From contig NZ_CP063353.1 in assembly GCF_014931565.1 (NCBI RefSeq), positions 1,612,001 to 1,676,000 on the forward strand: a stretch of DNA of 64,000 nt, given 5' to 3'. Shown piece after piece: positions 26,322-35,463 of this stretch (its first letter is position 1; each line of letters starts with the position of its first letter). Below the pieces are notes generated by a model. That model searched no databases. It was not told the origin of the DNA and saw nothing but the letters and a program-made list of their open reading frames with translations. The stretch comes from Clostridium sp. 'deep sea'. Lineage in GTDB: Bacteria > Bacillota > UBA994 > PWPR01. A program made the position numbers and the translations under genes.

Positions 26322-27491
26322 ATGAATAACAAACAACATATTTTAAAATGCCACGGAATATTAGATATTGATATTATTGAGGCCACCCAAGCAGTATTAA
26401 CAACTAGTAACAATAAAAAAATTATAGACTTTGAAGCTGGAATTTGGTGTACTGCTTTAGGTCATAATAATGAGGCAATTAACTCAGTTATTGCAGATCA
26501 AATAACAAAGGTAAGTCATTTAAACACTCGTCTTGTAAGTCCTTGGGCTGAAAAACTGGCTAATTTGTTAACTGAAATTACTGGTCTTAACCATGGTAAA
26601 GCCACTTTTTTAAGCTCGGGTAGTGAGGCAGTAGAAATGGCGATTACACTGGCTAAATTAGTTACTAACAAGTCAAAGCTATTAAGCTTTAATAATTCTT
26701 ATTTATCAGCATATAGTCATATGAGTATGCCTAGATCTCAAAAAATATTTACCGAAATAGATTTTAGACACTGTAATAGCTGTAACAAACACTATAAATG
26801 TCTTAATTGCCCTGTAGTAAAGAACATAGATTTTAGTAAAATTGCTGCCTTTGTATTCGAGCCAGGTAATACCTCAGGAAAAGTGATTTTACCAAACAAC
26901 AAGCTTGTAGAATTTTTAGTACATCAAGTTCAAAATAACGGAGGTTTACTTGTTATAAATGAAGTAACTACTGGCTTTGGAAGAACTGGCATGTGGTTTG
27001 GTTACAATCACTACAACATAAAACCTAATATTATTGCAATGGGCAAAGCTTTAGGTAATGGCTACCCCATAAGTGCCGTAGTTATGGACAAAAACACTGC
27101 TTTTGAGGTAGAAAATAAAAAATTTACCTATGCTCAATCACACCAAAATGACCCTTTAGGTTGTAGAATTGCTTGCCAAGTGATTAGTCAGTTTAAAAAG
27201 CAAGAGCTATTAAAAAAATCTCAAGAGCTAAGTCAGTTTTTTATAAAAAGTCTACAAACTATTAATAGTAAACAAATTAGGGGTGTAAGAGGAAGGGGAT
27301 TAATGTTAGCCTTAGAGTTAAATAAAGAAAATTTAGCCAGCTTAATGTATAAAGAGTTACTTAAAAGAGGCTTTTTAGTTGGCTACCACCCCACTGAGAA
27401 TATTTTGAGGTTTTATCCTACTCTATTAATTACTAAACAACAAATATTGGCTTTATGTGATGAAATAGCTACCATTTTAACAGGGGTATAA
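26322..27491 (+). CDS. Class III PLP aminotransferase with a four-cysteine insert
   Basis: 389 aa from the ATG at 26322, which has AGGAGG 7 nt upstream. Fold-I class III features: FLSSGSEAVEMAI, VINEVTTGFGRTGMW and the PLP lysine in MGKALGNGYPISA. It would transaminate a terminal amine (GABA, ornithine, acetylornithine or similar). Unusual is HCNSCNKHYKCLNC, which places Cys151, Cys154, Cys160 and Cys163 to bind a metal or Fe-S cluster; mammalian GABA transaminase has a cluster at a C-x2-C, though equivalence is not shown. It is followed after 4 nt by an exporter gene. Confidence 0.88.
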   Translation: MNNKQHILKCHGILDIDIIEATQAVLTTSNNKKIIDFEAGIWCTALGHNNEAINSVIADQITKVSHLNTRLVSPWAEKLANLLTEITGLNHGKATFLSSGSEAVEMAITLAKLVTNKSKLLSFNNSYLSAYSHMSMPRSQKIFTEIDFRHCNSCNKHYKCLNCPVVKNIDFSKIAAFVFEPGNTSGKVILPNNKLVEFLVHQVQNNGGLLVINEVTTGFGRTGMWFGYNHYNIKPNIIAMGKALGNGYPISAVVMDKNTAFEVENKKFTYAQSHQNDPLGCRIACQVISQFKKQELLKKSQELSQFFIKSLQTINSKQIRGVRGRGLMLALELNKENLASLMYKELLKRGFLVGYHPTENILRFYPTLLITKQQILALCDEIATILTGV

Positions 27492-27495
27492 TGAC

Positions 27496-28353
27496 GTGGC
27501 TAGAAAAAAAGCTTTAATAATGCTTATTATCGCTGCTGTATTATGGAGTACAGGTGGTATTTTAATTAAAAACATAAATCAAAATGCCTTTGTAATAGCG
27601 GGAACCCGTAGTGGTATAGCCGCATGTGTAATTTTTATTTATTTGCATAAACAAAAAATAAAGACCTACCCTACTAAAAATAATTTAGTAGGAGCATTGT
27701 TGTATATGTTAATGGTTGTTTTATATGTAATTGCCAATAAACTAACCTCTGCTGCTAATGCTATATTATTGCAATTTTCTGCACCTATTTGGGTTGCTAT
27801 TTTAGCTAAGTATTTTCTAAATGAAGATATTAAAAAACAAGATTTAGTAGCTATTATTTTAGTAATAAGTGGCTTAACCATTTTCTTTATTGAGAATTTA
27901 TCATTTACTCAAGTTTTAGGTAATAGCCTAGCTGTTTTAAGTGGAGTAGCACTGGCTAGTGTGGTAATATGCTTTAAACTCACAGGAAGTGACTCTGCAA
28001 TTACTACTACTTTTTTAGGCAACAGTTTAACCTTTATAACTTGTTTTATATTTGTTATAAAAGCAAACTTTAGTTATGGTGATATTATTAATTTAATGGT
28101 GTTAGGTATTTTTCAGTTAGGTATCTCTTATGTAGTTTACAGCATTGCGGTTCAACATGTAACAGCAGTAGAGGCCATTTTAATAACTGTGATTGAGCCT
28201 ATTCTTAATCCTATTTGGGTATTTATTTTTTCTGGTGAAAAACTTACCTTAAATGCCCTTATGGGTGGAACCATTGTGGTACTTACTATCGTTGTAAGAG
28301 CAATATACAATACAAAAAAATCTAATTTAATAAACAATAACACATATAATTAA
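27496..28353 (+). CDS. EamA/DMT-family transporter
   Basis: 285 aa, ten hydrophobic helices in two EamA repeats (first starting ALIMLIIAAVLWSTGGILIK, second around NSLAVLSGVALASVVICFK). GTG start at 27496, set by AGGGGT 8 nt upstream; the ATG at 27491 leads to an early stop in another frame. Such proteins export amino acids or metabolites. It follows the aminotransferase by 4 nt, so the pair, under the divergent MocR regulator, may convert and then export a compound. Confidence 0.88.
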   Translation: MARKKALIMLIIAAVLWSTGGILIKNINQNAFVIAGTRSGIAACVIFIYLHKQKIKTYPTKNNLVGALLYMLMVVLYVIANKLTSAANAILLQFSAPIWVAILAKYFLNEDIKKQDLVAIILVISGLTIFFIENLSFTQVLGNSLAVLSGVALASVVICFKLTGSDSAITTTFLGNSLTFITCFIFVIKANFSYGDIINLMVLGIFQLGISYVVYSIAVQHVTAVEAILITVIEPILNPIWVFIFSGEKLTLNALMGGTIVVLTIVVRAIYNTKKSNLINNNTYN

Positions 28354-28362
28354 ATGCAAGCT

Positions 28363-28402
28363 ATAAGGGGTTGCTACAATACTTTTTGTACTACCCCTTA
28401 TT
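28363..28402. terminator. Terminator between convergent genes
   Basis: Arms ATAAGGGG/CCCCTTAT with an inner pairing, lying between the exporter stop at 28353 and the HAAS protein stop at 28407. Confidence 0.6.
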
Positions 28403-28406
28403 TATG

Positions 28407-29159
28407 TTATATAAAAAGCTTTGTTAATATCTGTAATACAAAATCATGTAAGTATGGTACCCCATGTTTAGCTGAATTAATGCTATATCTAAAAACATTT
28501 ATGATATTTTGCCAATTTAGCTTGCTGTATTCATACATATACATACCTGTACCATTTTGGTTATAAAATCCTACTATTCCTTTAATCTCAGCACCTATAG
28601 TCATATCTGCTAAAGCAACACCTCCAACTGCAAATACCTTGGCAATAGCACAACCACCAACGGCTATTAAGTAAGAGAATGCGACACCACCTATGGCAAA
28701 ACCCAAAGATAGTGCTATTCCACCAAATGCACCGATAATACCTAAAGATATTCCTCCCATAGCTATTATCCCTAAAGGCAAACCGCCTATGCTAAGTAAG
28801 CCAAAAGAAAATCCACCTATACTTATTAAGCCAACTGCAATATTACCAATAGCAACTATGCCCTTGGCAACTCTACGGTTTTTGGTATTTACATGAACCA
28901 AAGGAATACCAAATACTTTAGTATTTGAAATATATTCATAACCCATTAGCTTATTTTCTTTTAAATTAAGATTTTCAATAAACTCTAAAGCAACCTCGTA
29001 AGGATTACCTAACAGATCTTCTGCACTTCTGTTAAAGCTATACTCTCTCTTTTCAGCAAGAGATATTAATAAATCTTCTTTTATACGATTCTTTAGTTTT
29101 TTTGAACAATTAATATGTGATAGAACTTTATTGATATATATTTTATCTTTATTATACAT
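28407..29159 (-). CDS. HAAS-domain membrane protein with glycine-rich repeat helices
   Basis: 250 aa. The first 75 residues resemble the HAAS/permease-prefix helical domain found beside PadR regulators (INKVLSHINCSKKLKNRI, LLGNPYEVALEFI). The middle (about 95-190) is a chain of glycine-rich hydrophobic repeats of the kind GLISIGGFSFGLLSIGGLPL, roughly one GG every 11 residues, suggesting tightly packed membrane helices or a beta-like stack. It follows the PadR gene by 9 nt and is probably its regulated partner. No enzymatic motif is seen. Confidence 0.75.
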   Translation of the reverse strand: MYNKDKIYINKVLSHINCSKKLKNRIKEDLLISLAEKREYSFNRSAEDLLGNPYEVALEFIENLNLKENKLMGYEYISNTKVFGIPLVHVNTKNRRVAKGIVAIGNIAVGLISIGGFSFGLLSIGGLPLGIIAMGGISLGIIGAFGGIALSLGFAIGGVAFSYLIAVGGCAIAKVFAVGGVALADMTIGAEIKGIVGFYNQNGTGMYMYEYSKLNWQNIINVFRYSINSAKHGVPYLHDFVLQILTKLFI

Positions 29160-29168
29160 TTATAACCC

Positions 29169-29507
29169 CTACCCCTCTAACACTTGATTTGTTGCAAAAA
29201 CAAAGTCCTGCCAAGACCTTAAATATTCTTGATAGGTTTCTAGGCCTAACTTAGTAATTGAATAATACTTACGAGGAACAGAGCGTTTAGTTTGCTGATA
29301 TATTATTTCATTTTCAATTAAACCTTTGTCCTCTAACCTATATAAAACTGGATACAATGACCCCTCTTTTAAGCTAAAAAATTCATTACTTTTGGCAGTT
29401 AGTATTTTTATTATTTTGTAGCCATAGAGACTTTCATTTTTACTAAGTAAAGATAATATGAGTATATCCAGTACACCCTTTTTTAGCTGTTTATCTATTT
29501 TATTCAC
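29169..29507 (-). CDS. PadR-family transcriptional regulator
   Basis: 112 aa. Start GTG at 29507 with AAGGAG 7 nt upstream; the overlapping ATG runs straight into TGA. Winged helix: KKGVLDILILSLLSKNESLY, YKIIKIL, LKEGSLYPVLYRLEDKGLIE and RKYYSITKLG, the standard PadR layout with a short dimerising C-terminal helix. The perfect palindrome just upstream at 29523-29541 is a likely autoregulatory site. It is encoded with the HAAS membrane protein. Confidence 0.92.
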   Translation of the reverse strand: MNKIDKQLKKGVLDILILSLLSKNESLYGYKIIKILTAKSNEFFSLKEGSLYPVLYRLEDKGLIENEIIYQQTKRSVPRKYYSITKLGLETYQEYLRSWQDFVFATNQVLEG

Positions 29508-29522
29508 ATTAGCACTCCTTAG

Positions 29523-29541
29523 TACTTAGTAATACTAAGTA
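29523..29541. promoter_or_regulatory. Candidate PadR operator
   Basis: TACTTAGTA-A-TACTAAGTA, a perfect 19-bp palindrome, 16 nt upstream of the PadR start codon; another half site (TCTAAGTA) follows at 29551-29558. Confidence 0.65.
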
Positions 29542-29755
29542 TATTATTTATCTAAGTATTTTGTCAATAATACTTTCAAAGATAATGTTGTTTAACTAGG
29601 TTAATTTATTACCTTAAAAATTAATACATTACTCTTTAAGAAAGTCTTAATGATTTGTTAATCTTTTTTGTAATAAGTAGTTGCTACAATAAAATTACAT
29701 TAAAGATTATGGTAGTGTTATAATATGGACATAAAAACTCTAGAGGTGATTGTTA

Positions 29756-30442
29756 ATGAATATTTTGGTATGCGATGACGATAAGGAAATTGTTGAGGCA
29801 ATATCAATTTATCTTAAAAATGATGGTTACAACGTAATTAAAACCTACAATGGTTATGAAGCGATAAAGGCTCTGGAAACAGAAGATATTCAATTAATTA
29901 TTATGGATATAATGATGCCAAAACTAGATGGTATTCAAGCCACCACTAGAATTCGTGAAACAAAAAATGTTCCTATTATAATGGTATCTGCCAAAGCTGA
30001 AGATATTGATAAAATCATGGGATTAAATATGGGGGCTGATGATTATATAACTAAACCCTTTAATCCCTTAGAGCTCCTGGCCAGAGTTAAATCTCAGCTT
30101 AGACGCTATACTAATCTTGGTGCAATGACTCCTAATACTAATAAGTTTATTAATGGAGGCTTAATTATTGATGATAATAGCAAACAAGTTACTCTTGACG
30201 GTGATGAAATTAAGTTAACTCCTATAGAGTACAATATTTTAAAGCTATTAGTGAAAAATGCTGGAAGAGTGTATTCAATAGACCAAATCTATGAAAATGT
30301 TTGGAATGAACCAGCTCTTAATCCCGAAAACACAGTAGCAGTGCATATTAGAAGAATTCGTCAAAAAATTGAGATTAACTCTAAAAACCCTAAATATCTT
30401 AAGGTGGTTTGGGGTGTTGGTTACAAAGTTGAAAAGTATTAA
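29756..30442 (+). CDS. OmpR/VanR-type response regulator
   Basis: 228 aa from the ATG at 29756 (GAGGTG 7 nt upstream). Receiver domain: VCDDDKEI, phospho-Asp in LIIMDIMMPKLDG, and ADDYITKPFNPLELLARV. C-terminal winged helix: LTPIEYNILKLLVKNAGRVY and NTVAVHIRRIRQKIE. It pairs with the kinase gene that starts 65 nt downstream. A TATAAT at 29719-29724 may be its -10 box. Target genes are unknown. Confidence 0.95.
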   Translation: MNILVCDDDKEIVEAISIYLKNDGYNVIKTYNGYEAIKALETEDIQLIIMDIMMPKLDGIQATTRIRETKNVPIIMVSAKAEDIDKIMGLNMGADDYITKPFNPLELLARVKSQLRRYTNLGAMTPNTNKFINGGLIIDDNSKQVTLDGDEIKLTPIEYNILKLLVKNAGRVYSIDQIYENVWNEPALNPENTVAVHIRRIRQKIEINSKNPKYLKVVWGVGYKVEKY

Positions 30443-30507
30443 TTATAAATTAATTAAGACATAGTTAAATAACTTATCTTAATTAATTTTTTGGAGGTGC
30501 GAGTTAC

Positions 30508-32556
30508 ATGCTTGCTAAAAAAATTTTTTACAACCCTTTATTAAAAACAATTGCCTTTATTCTTGTTATTGTTTTATTAACAAGCAGTATTATAAATACA
30601 ATACAAGTTGTAAAAGATATAGGTTACCCGGAGGCACTGATTAATAAAAACTTACTAGAGACTTCTCAGTTTAAGTCTGAAGTAATGTCAAAAATACACC
30701 ATATAGTATACCCCTTAAAAAAATATAGAAGTGAAGAATATATAAAGCAGGGTAATACACTACCAGATATATTTGAATATAATACTGAGACCCGAGATTT
30801 ATTTGATAAATATAAAGATGAATTATCTAAGTCTGATTCAGATAAATACTCAAATTCAAGTCAATCTGAATTAAAGCAGTTATTTATTAAAGAACGAGCT
30901 ACTGAAATAGAAGAAGCCCAAAAAGAATTAATTGCTGAGCACTTAGAATATTTTAATAACGCCCTTGTTGAGGTGAAGGAGCTTGAAAATATAAACTTTT
31001 ATATGTTATATAATGGTATAGAGTACACAAATAATGCAAAGCTATCTATATCAAGCTTAAAAACGAAGCCAATTTATTTTTACTATGAAAATAATGACTC
31101 ATATTCAAATATAAGTATAAGTAGATATACAGTATATCAATATAGATATCTCTCCGACTTTAACCGTAAAGATAAACTTTACGTTAGCTTTGATGAAAAT
31201 TATCTACGAGCTTATACTAATGATTGGGATAATGATAGAGGGGCTACCACAGGTTTATATAGAAATATTGCTTGGAAAATGGCAATTTTTTTAGTACTGT
31301 TAATTTATTTGTTTATTGTAAGTGGTAAACGTTTTTATGATGATAAAATACATTTAAACTTGTATGATAAAATTTTCTTTGAACTACATTGTATTGTTAT
31401 AACATTAGTTTTTGCAGGAATATGTAATGAGGCATGTTATTTAAACTTAGGCTCCAAAACAGAGTATGTTCTTATGTTTTCGTATTTAGCTGGCTTAATT
31501 ACCCTAGTTCTAGGTTTATCATTGGCTGTAGCAAAACATATTAAGAATAAATCCTTTTTAAACTTTTTAGGTGTTTACTTTATAACCTCAAAAGCAATAG
31601 AGTTAATAAAAATGATACTAAATAGTTTTCCAATAGCATTTAAAATGTTACCAACCCCCAATAATGCTAATAATCTAAAGAATATTGTCAATGGAATAAA
31701 GCAGGTTAAAGATGGTGAACTCGATTATGTTATAAAGACAAGAGGTAATGGCGTTTATGCTGAAATTGCTAATGATATTAACAATATTAGCCAAGGACTT
31801 AAAACTGCCATTAATAGTGAGTTAAAAAGTGAACGCCTAAAAACTGAGTTAATAACTAATGTTTCTCATGATATTAGAACACCACTTACCTCAATTATTA
31901 CGTATATTGATTTGCTAAAAAAAGAGGGTCTTAATTCAGAAAACTTTGAAAAATATCTTGAGGTTTTAGAGAGCAAATCTTTACGCTTAAAGAATCTTAC
32001 CGATGATTTATTTGAGGCCTCTAAAGCCTCGACAGGTAATATTCCAGTTGAGCTAGAAACTATTGATATTATTTCATTGGTGAAACAAGGTATGGGTGAG
32101 CTAGAGGATAAAATTAATGACTCAGGCTTAGACTTTAGGTTGAATTATAAAAAAGATAAAATACTGGTGAGTGCCGATGGTAGATTGCTTTGGAGAGTAA
32201 TTGAAAACTTAATGTCTAATACTTTTAAGTATGCTATGCCAAACTCACGGGTTTATATAGATATAAAAGAAAATAGTCAAACTGTTGAGTTAATAATTAA
32301 AAATGTTTCTAAATACGAGCTTAATTTAGATGCTAACGAATTAGTGCAACGCTTTACAAGAGGAGAAGAATCAAGAACAAGTGAAGGCAGTGGCTTAGGC
32401 CTAAACATAGCTAAAAGCCTGATAGAATTACAACATGGTAAGTTTAATATTGTGATAGATGGTGATTTATTTAAGGTTAAGTTAATTATCTTAAAGTCAT
32501 TTGAGCCCCTAAAAGTTGAAGAGATAGCCAAAGATACAGATATTAATGAAGAATAA
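30508..32556 (+). CDS. Membrane sensor histidine kinase (VanS/PhoR-like)
   Basis: 682 aa. One N-terminal helix, a roughly 220-residue extracytoplasmic sensor region, then four further helices (from WKMAIFLVLLIYLFIV to FLGVYFITSKAIELIKM), a HAMP-like segment, HisKA with LITNVSHDIRTPLTSIITYI and HATPase with MSNTFKYAMPNSR and SGLGLNIAKSL. Extra membrane helices after the sensor loop are unusual for simple kinases but occur in clostridial VanS-like proteins. RBS GGAGGTG precedes the ATG. Partner of the response regulator just upstream. Confidence 0.93.
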   Translation: MLAKKIFYNPLLKTIAFILVIVLLTSSIINTIQVVKDIGYPEALINKNLLETSQFKSEVMSKIHHIVYPLKKYRSEEYIKQGNTLPDIFEYNTETRDLFDKYKDELSKSDSDKYSNSSQSELKQLFIKERATEIEEAQKELIAEHLEYFNNALVEVKELENINFYMLYNGIEYTNNAKLSISSLKTKPIYFYYENNDSYSNISISRYTVYQYRYLSDFNRKDKLYVSFDENYLRAYTNDWDNDRGATTGLYRNIAWKMAIFLVLLIYLFIVSGKRFYDDKIHLNLYDKIFFELHCIVITLVFAGICNEACYLNLGSKTEYVLMFSYLAGLITLVLGLSLAVAKHIKNKSFLNFLGVYFITSKAIELIKMILNSFPIAFKMLPTPNNANNLKNIVNGIKQVKDGELDYVIKTRGNGVYAEIANDINNISQGLKTAINSELKSERLKTELITNVSHDIRTPLTSIITYIDLLKKEGLNSENFEKYLEVLESKSLRLKNLTDDLFEASKASTGNIPVELETIDIISLVKQGMGELEDKINDSGLDFRLNYKKDKILVSADGRLLWRVIENLMSNTFKYAMPNSRVYIDIKENSQTVELIIKNVSKYELNLDANELVQRFTRGEESRTSEGSGLGLNIAKSLIELQHGKFNIVIDGDLFKVKLIILKSFEPLKVEEIAKDTDINEE

Positions 32557-32591
32557 AAACAGGGTTCACTGAAAAGTGAACCCTGTTTTTT
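32556..32591. terminator. Bidirectional terminator
   Basis: Arms CAGGGTTCACT/AGTGAACCCTG with A run before and T run after, between the kinase stop and the 154-aa gene stop. Confidence 0.85.
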
Positions 32592-33054
32592 ACTCATTTG
32601 TCTTAAGATATAGTTCAACCAAAGCCTTTTTACCAACAATTTTTATTACGTTTTTACCTGGCTCTAAACTAAAATCTATAGAATCTTTACCCTCTTCTTC
32701 TAGTAGAGTAATAACCTCTTTATTGGCATTTACAAGTACCACTTTAAACTGGCCTTGTTTTATTTTTATATCATAATGCAAAGTCATGTTTTTGCTTTCT
32801 GTTGTAGAAAAACTCCAAATAGTATCTACCCCTGTTAGTTGAAAGCTTAGTTCAGCAACATTATCTTTAACTTGACCTTGCCTACTAAGGTAGCTATAGG
32901 AGTCTGCTGAACCAGCAATAATTTTATCGTTATTGTAAATATTGTTTTGATTAAAACCACTAAATAACCATTTCATCATTGGGTTAAAAACAAAAGTACC
33001 CACTAAAACAGTAAGAAAAATTATAACTAATAAAACCTTTATATTCTTATTCAT
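32590..33054 (-). CDS. Exported or membrane-anchored small protein, unknown
   Basis: 154 aa from the ATG at 33054 (GGAG 6 nt upstream; the ATG at 33060 overlaps that site). One N-terminal membrane helix (KVLLVIIFLTVLVGTFVF), then a small beta-rich domain with DIKIKQGQFKVVLVNANKEV and a C-terminal GKNVIKIVGKKALVELYLK. I do not recognise a family; the strands resemble small carbohydrate- or ligand-binding sandwich domains only in general look. It follows the S41 peptidase gene on the same strand by about 48 nt. Confidence 0.65.
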   Translation of the reverse strand: MNKNIKVLLVIIFLTVLVGTFVFNPMMKWLFSGFNQNNIYNNDKIIAGSADSYSYLSRQGQVKDNVAELSFQLTGVDTIWSFSTTESKNMTLHYDIKIKQGQFKVVLVNANKEVITLLEEEGKDSIDFSLEPGKNVIKIVGKKALVELYLKTNE

Positions 33055-33101
33055 TAACATCTCCTCAATTAATTTGTCTGTGTGAATCTAGTATACTAGA
33101 T

Positions 33102-34607
33102 TTACTTAATTTTTTCATTAAGAAAACATATTGCAGCCTCTAGTTGGCTATCTTTTTCTTGTAAAACATCGCTTAGTTTTAAGTTTACATAAAGATCTAT
33201 AGAGCTATAGGTGTTCTCTAAATGTTTATAATTTATATCTCTAGTTTCAAAAAAACCATAGGTTACCGCATATTTACCACTAGGTAAAGCTATGGAGGTT
33301 GGCAAGCCATATCCCGACAAGGGTATTGTATTACCTATAACTGTAGCTAAATCGTAATCTAAACAAGCTTTTGCAAAAAATGAAGCAGAACTAAAAATAC
33401 GTTCATTAACCAAAAGTGCAACAGGTATTGAAGTTAAATACTGCTCATCATTGGGTTTAACTGACCACGCCCACCATTTGCTATAACCTTTTTCAGCAAA
33501 AACTTTAACTGTTCTACTTCGCATATTTTCATATATTTCTCTAAAATAATACATATCTAAAAATCGCTCAGATTTTCGCAATCGGTAGTAAGCAATATCA
33601 ATAGTTTCGGTTACTAAAAAGCTTAGTACATCTCTAAAACTGCTGTTACCTCCCCTATTATGCCTTATATCTATTACAACAGCTTTTATCTTATCTTTTT
33701 TAAGCTCTTTAACTATGTCTTCGAATCTTCTTCGGATAAATCTTCTTTCACTTATGAAGGTTGGGATTTTTATATAGGCTATGTCTTGATTAATTTTTCT
33801 ATAGGAGGGTAGTTGAGATTTAAATACTCCAAAATTAACACCTTGAATATTATTAAGAGGTACCTTATTATATTGTTTAGTTGTGTCTAATTGCCATATG
33901 CTTTTACTACCATTAAATTCTCTTAGTTCAATATTTAATGTCTTTGGTAATTTGTAATTATCTTCATAAAAATACCGCCAAAAAGTCCCCAATACTGCGA
34001 TATCAGATCGACCCAATGTTTTATCCTCAAATCTACCATACTTTTCGTTTATGTTATCTACAATTTTATTAAAGTTGATACCATCGATAGAGATTATTTC
34101 TTTACCCAATACACTATTGCTACTTAAGGTATAGTGAGGTGAGGCCGCAACTATAATCGGTCTATTTTCTATGTATCTTACTTTAAATAAACTAGTGATT
34201 GAGTAATTAAAGTTATAAGGATATTCTACTAAAACGTTAAAAGAAGAGTGACCATCACGTAGTTTATATAACATTTGGCAAGCTAACTCATAAAAATCTG
34301 CTTCTGTTTTTATATTTTTTAATTCATTAATAGCCTCTTCATACAATTGCTGCCAGCTAAAATTAAATAGTTCTTCTTTATATTTAAGGTTAACATAGTT
34401 ATTTTTAATTTCCTGATATAAAAACTCTAAGTCTGCAGCATATCTTTCACTATCGCTTTTAAACTCATCATAAGTAGCCAAATGTTTATCGTATATTCCA
34501 TAAAAATTAAACCCTTTTAAGGTTATTAAAAAATAACTAATCGTAAATAAAAATATAACTATAGATAACCCAATTATCTGCCATTTACATTTCTTTATTT
34601 TAAGCAA
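33102..34607 (-). CDS. S41-family (C-terminal processing-like) peptidase, membrane anchored
   Basis: 501 aa. An N-terminal helix (IIGLSIVIFLFTISYFLI) anchors it outside the cell. The middle has a reduced PDZ-like stretch (LGKEIISIDGINFNKI). The S41 core is IAYIKIPTF, AVVIDIRHNRGGNSSF and ALLVNERIFSSASFFAKA, the last holding the probable catalytic Ser. The typical Lys four residues later is not obvious (A-K-A occurs a little downstream), so activity is uncertain. Substrate unknown. The 154-aa exported protein follows and may be co-expressed. Confidence 0.82.
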   Translation of the reverse strand: MLKIKKCKWQIIGLSIVIFLFTISYFLITLKGFNFYGIYDKHLATYDEFKSDSERYAADLEFLYQEIKNNYVNLKYKEELFNFSWQQLYEEAINELKNIKTEADFYELACQMLYKLRDGHSSFNVLVEYPYNFNYSITSLFKVRYIENRPIIVAASPHYTLSSNSVLGKEIISIDGINFNKIVDNINEKYGRFEDKTLGRSDIAVLGTFWRYFYEDNYKLPKTLNIELREFNGSKSIWQLDTTKQYNKVPLNNIQGVNFGVFKSQLPSYRKINQDIAYIKIPTFISERRFIRRRFEDIVKELKKDKIKAVVIDIRHNRGGNSSFRDVLSFLVTETIDIAYYRLRKSERFLDMYYFREIYENMRSRTVKVFAEKGYSKWWAWSVKPNDEQYLTSIPVALLVNERIFSSASFFAKACLDYDLATVIGNTIPLSGYGLPTSIALPSGKYAVTYGFFETRDINYKHLENTYSSIDLYVNLKLSDVLQEKDSQLEAAICFLNEKIK

Positions 34608-35097
34608 AAAGCTATAACCTCCCTAAAAAAACACAGCTATATATAAATCACTTATAATTATTATATGTGTATGTTAGTTAAAGAAACTTAACTATCTTAG
34701 TATTTATAATAACTTAATATACTATATTATGGCAAGTTATGACTGAAATGGTAGTATAAAAAGAGTAACATCTTAATATTTAGGTAGAGACTATAAAAAC
34801 TTAACTTATACGACAAATAATATAGCTTCTGTGCCATATACATGTTATATTATATATATGGCTGCCTTGCATAAGACAGTTATGCACTCATATTTTTTAT
34901 ATTTATTTATAAAAAAGCCACTTAAAGTGGCTTTTTTATGTTTATATCTAAGATAAAATTACTAAAATTAAACATAAGAACACAAAAATGAGTTCTTTAT
35001 GGATATTCTTCAAAAATTATTAGTGTTAAAGCTATCTAACTAAAGTGTTACATTTCAATTTGTAATAGTAAAAAATATTGTTTTATTTTAAAGCTAG
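34608..35097. other. Intergenic region with one terminator
   Basis: Apart from the hairpin at 34911-34937 I see no gene, RNA or repeat. Promoter-like TA-rich tracts occur but none is convincing. Confidence 0.5.
34911..34937. terminator. Terminator hairpin
   Basis: AAAAAAGCCACTT/AAGTGGCTTTTTT, symmetrical and able to work on both strands. It is about 160 nt past the PadR gene stop on the minus strand. Confidence 0.75.
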
Positions 35098-35436
35098 TTA
35101 ATTTAATTTAAGTTCATCATACAAACAAATAAAACTATTTAAATTATTTATACAAGCCACAATATCTTCTTTATACTCCGCTAAAAGTTCTATACCTAAA
35201 GCAGTTATACTATATACTTTTTTTGGGGCACCACTTTCACTCTCTATCCATTGCGAAGTAAGTCTTTTATCGTTTTCTAAGGCCTTTAAAGCTCTATAAA
35301 TTGCAGCACTATCTATAGTATTTTCAGTACATATATTATTTAGCTTATTTAGAATTTCTAAGCCATAGGCAGGCTTTTTAGCCAGTATTAATAATACAAA
35401 TGCAGGAGCATGCCTACCTCTTTTATGTTTTTTCAT
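35098..35436 (-). CDS. PadR-like transcriptional regulator of the split permease
   Basis: 112 aa from the ATG at 35436 (GAGAGG upstream; the GTG at 35451 overlaps that site). Begins MKKHKRGRHAPAFVLLILAK and continues YGLEILNKL, IDSAAIYRALKALENDK and KKVYSITALG, the PadR winged helix. It is the last gene of a three-gene unit with two half-size permeases, 28 nt downstream. The repeated TATACATATATATG sequences upstream of the permease operon are likely binding sites. Confidence 0.85.
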   Translation of the reverse strand: MKKHKRGRHAPAFVLLILAKKPAYGLEILNKLNNICTENTIDSAAIYRALKALENDKRLTSQWIESESGAPKKVYSITALGIELLAEYKEDIVACINNLNSFICLYDELKLN

Positions 35437-35463
35437 TTTTAACCCTCTCACTACAGTAATACT

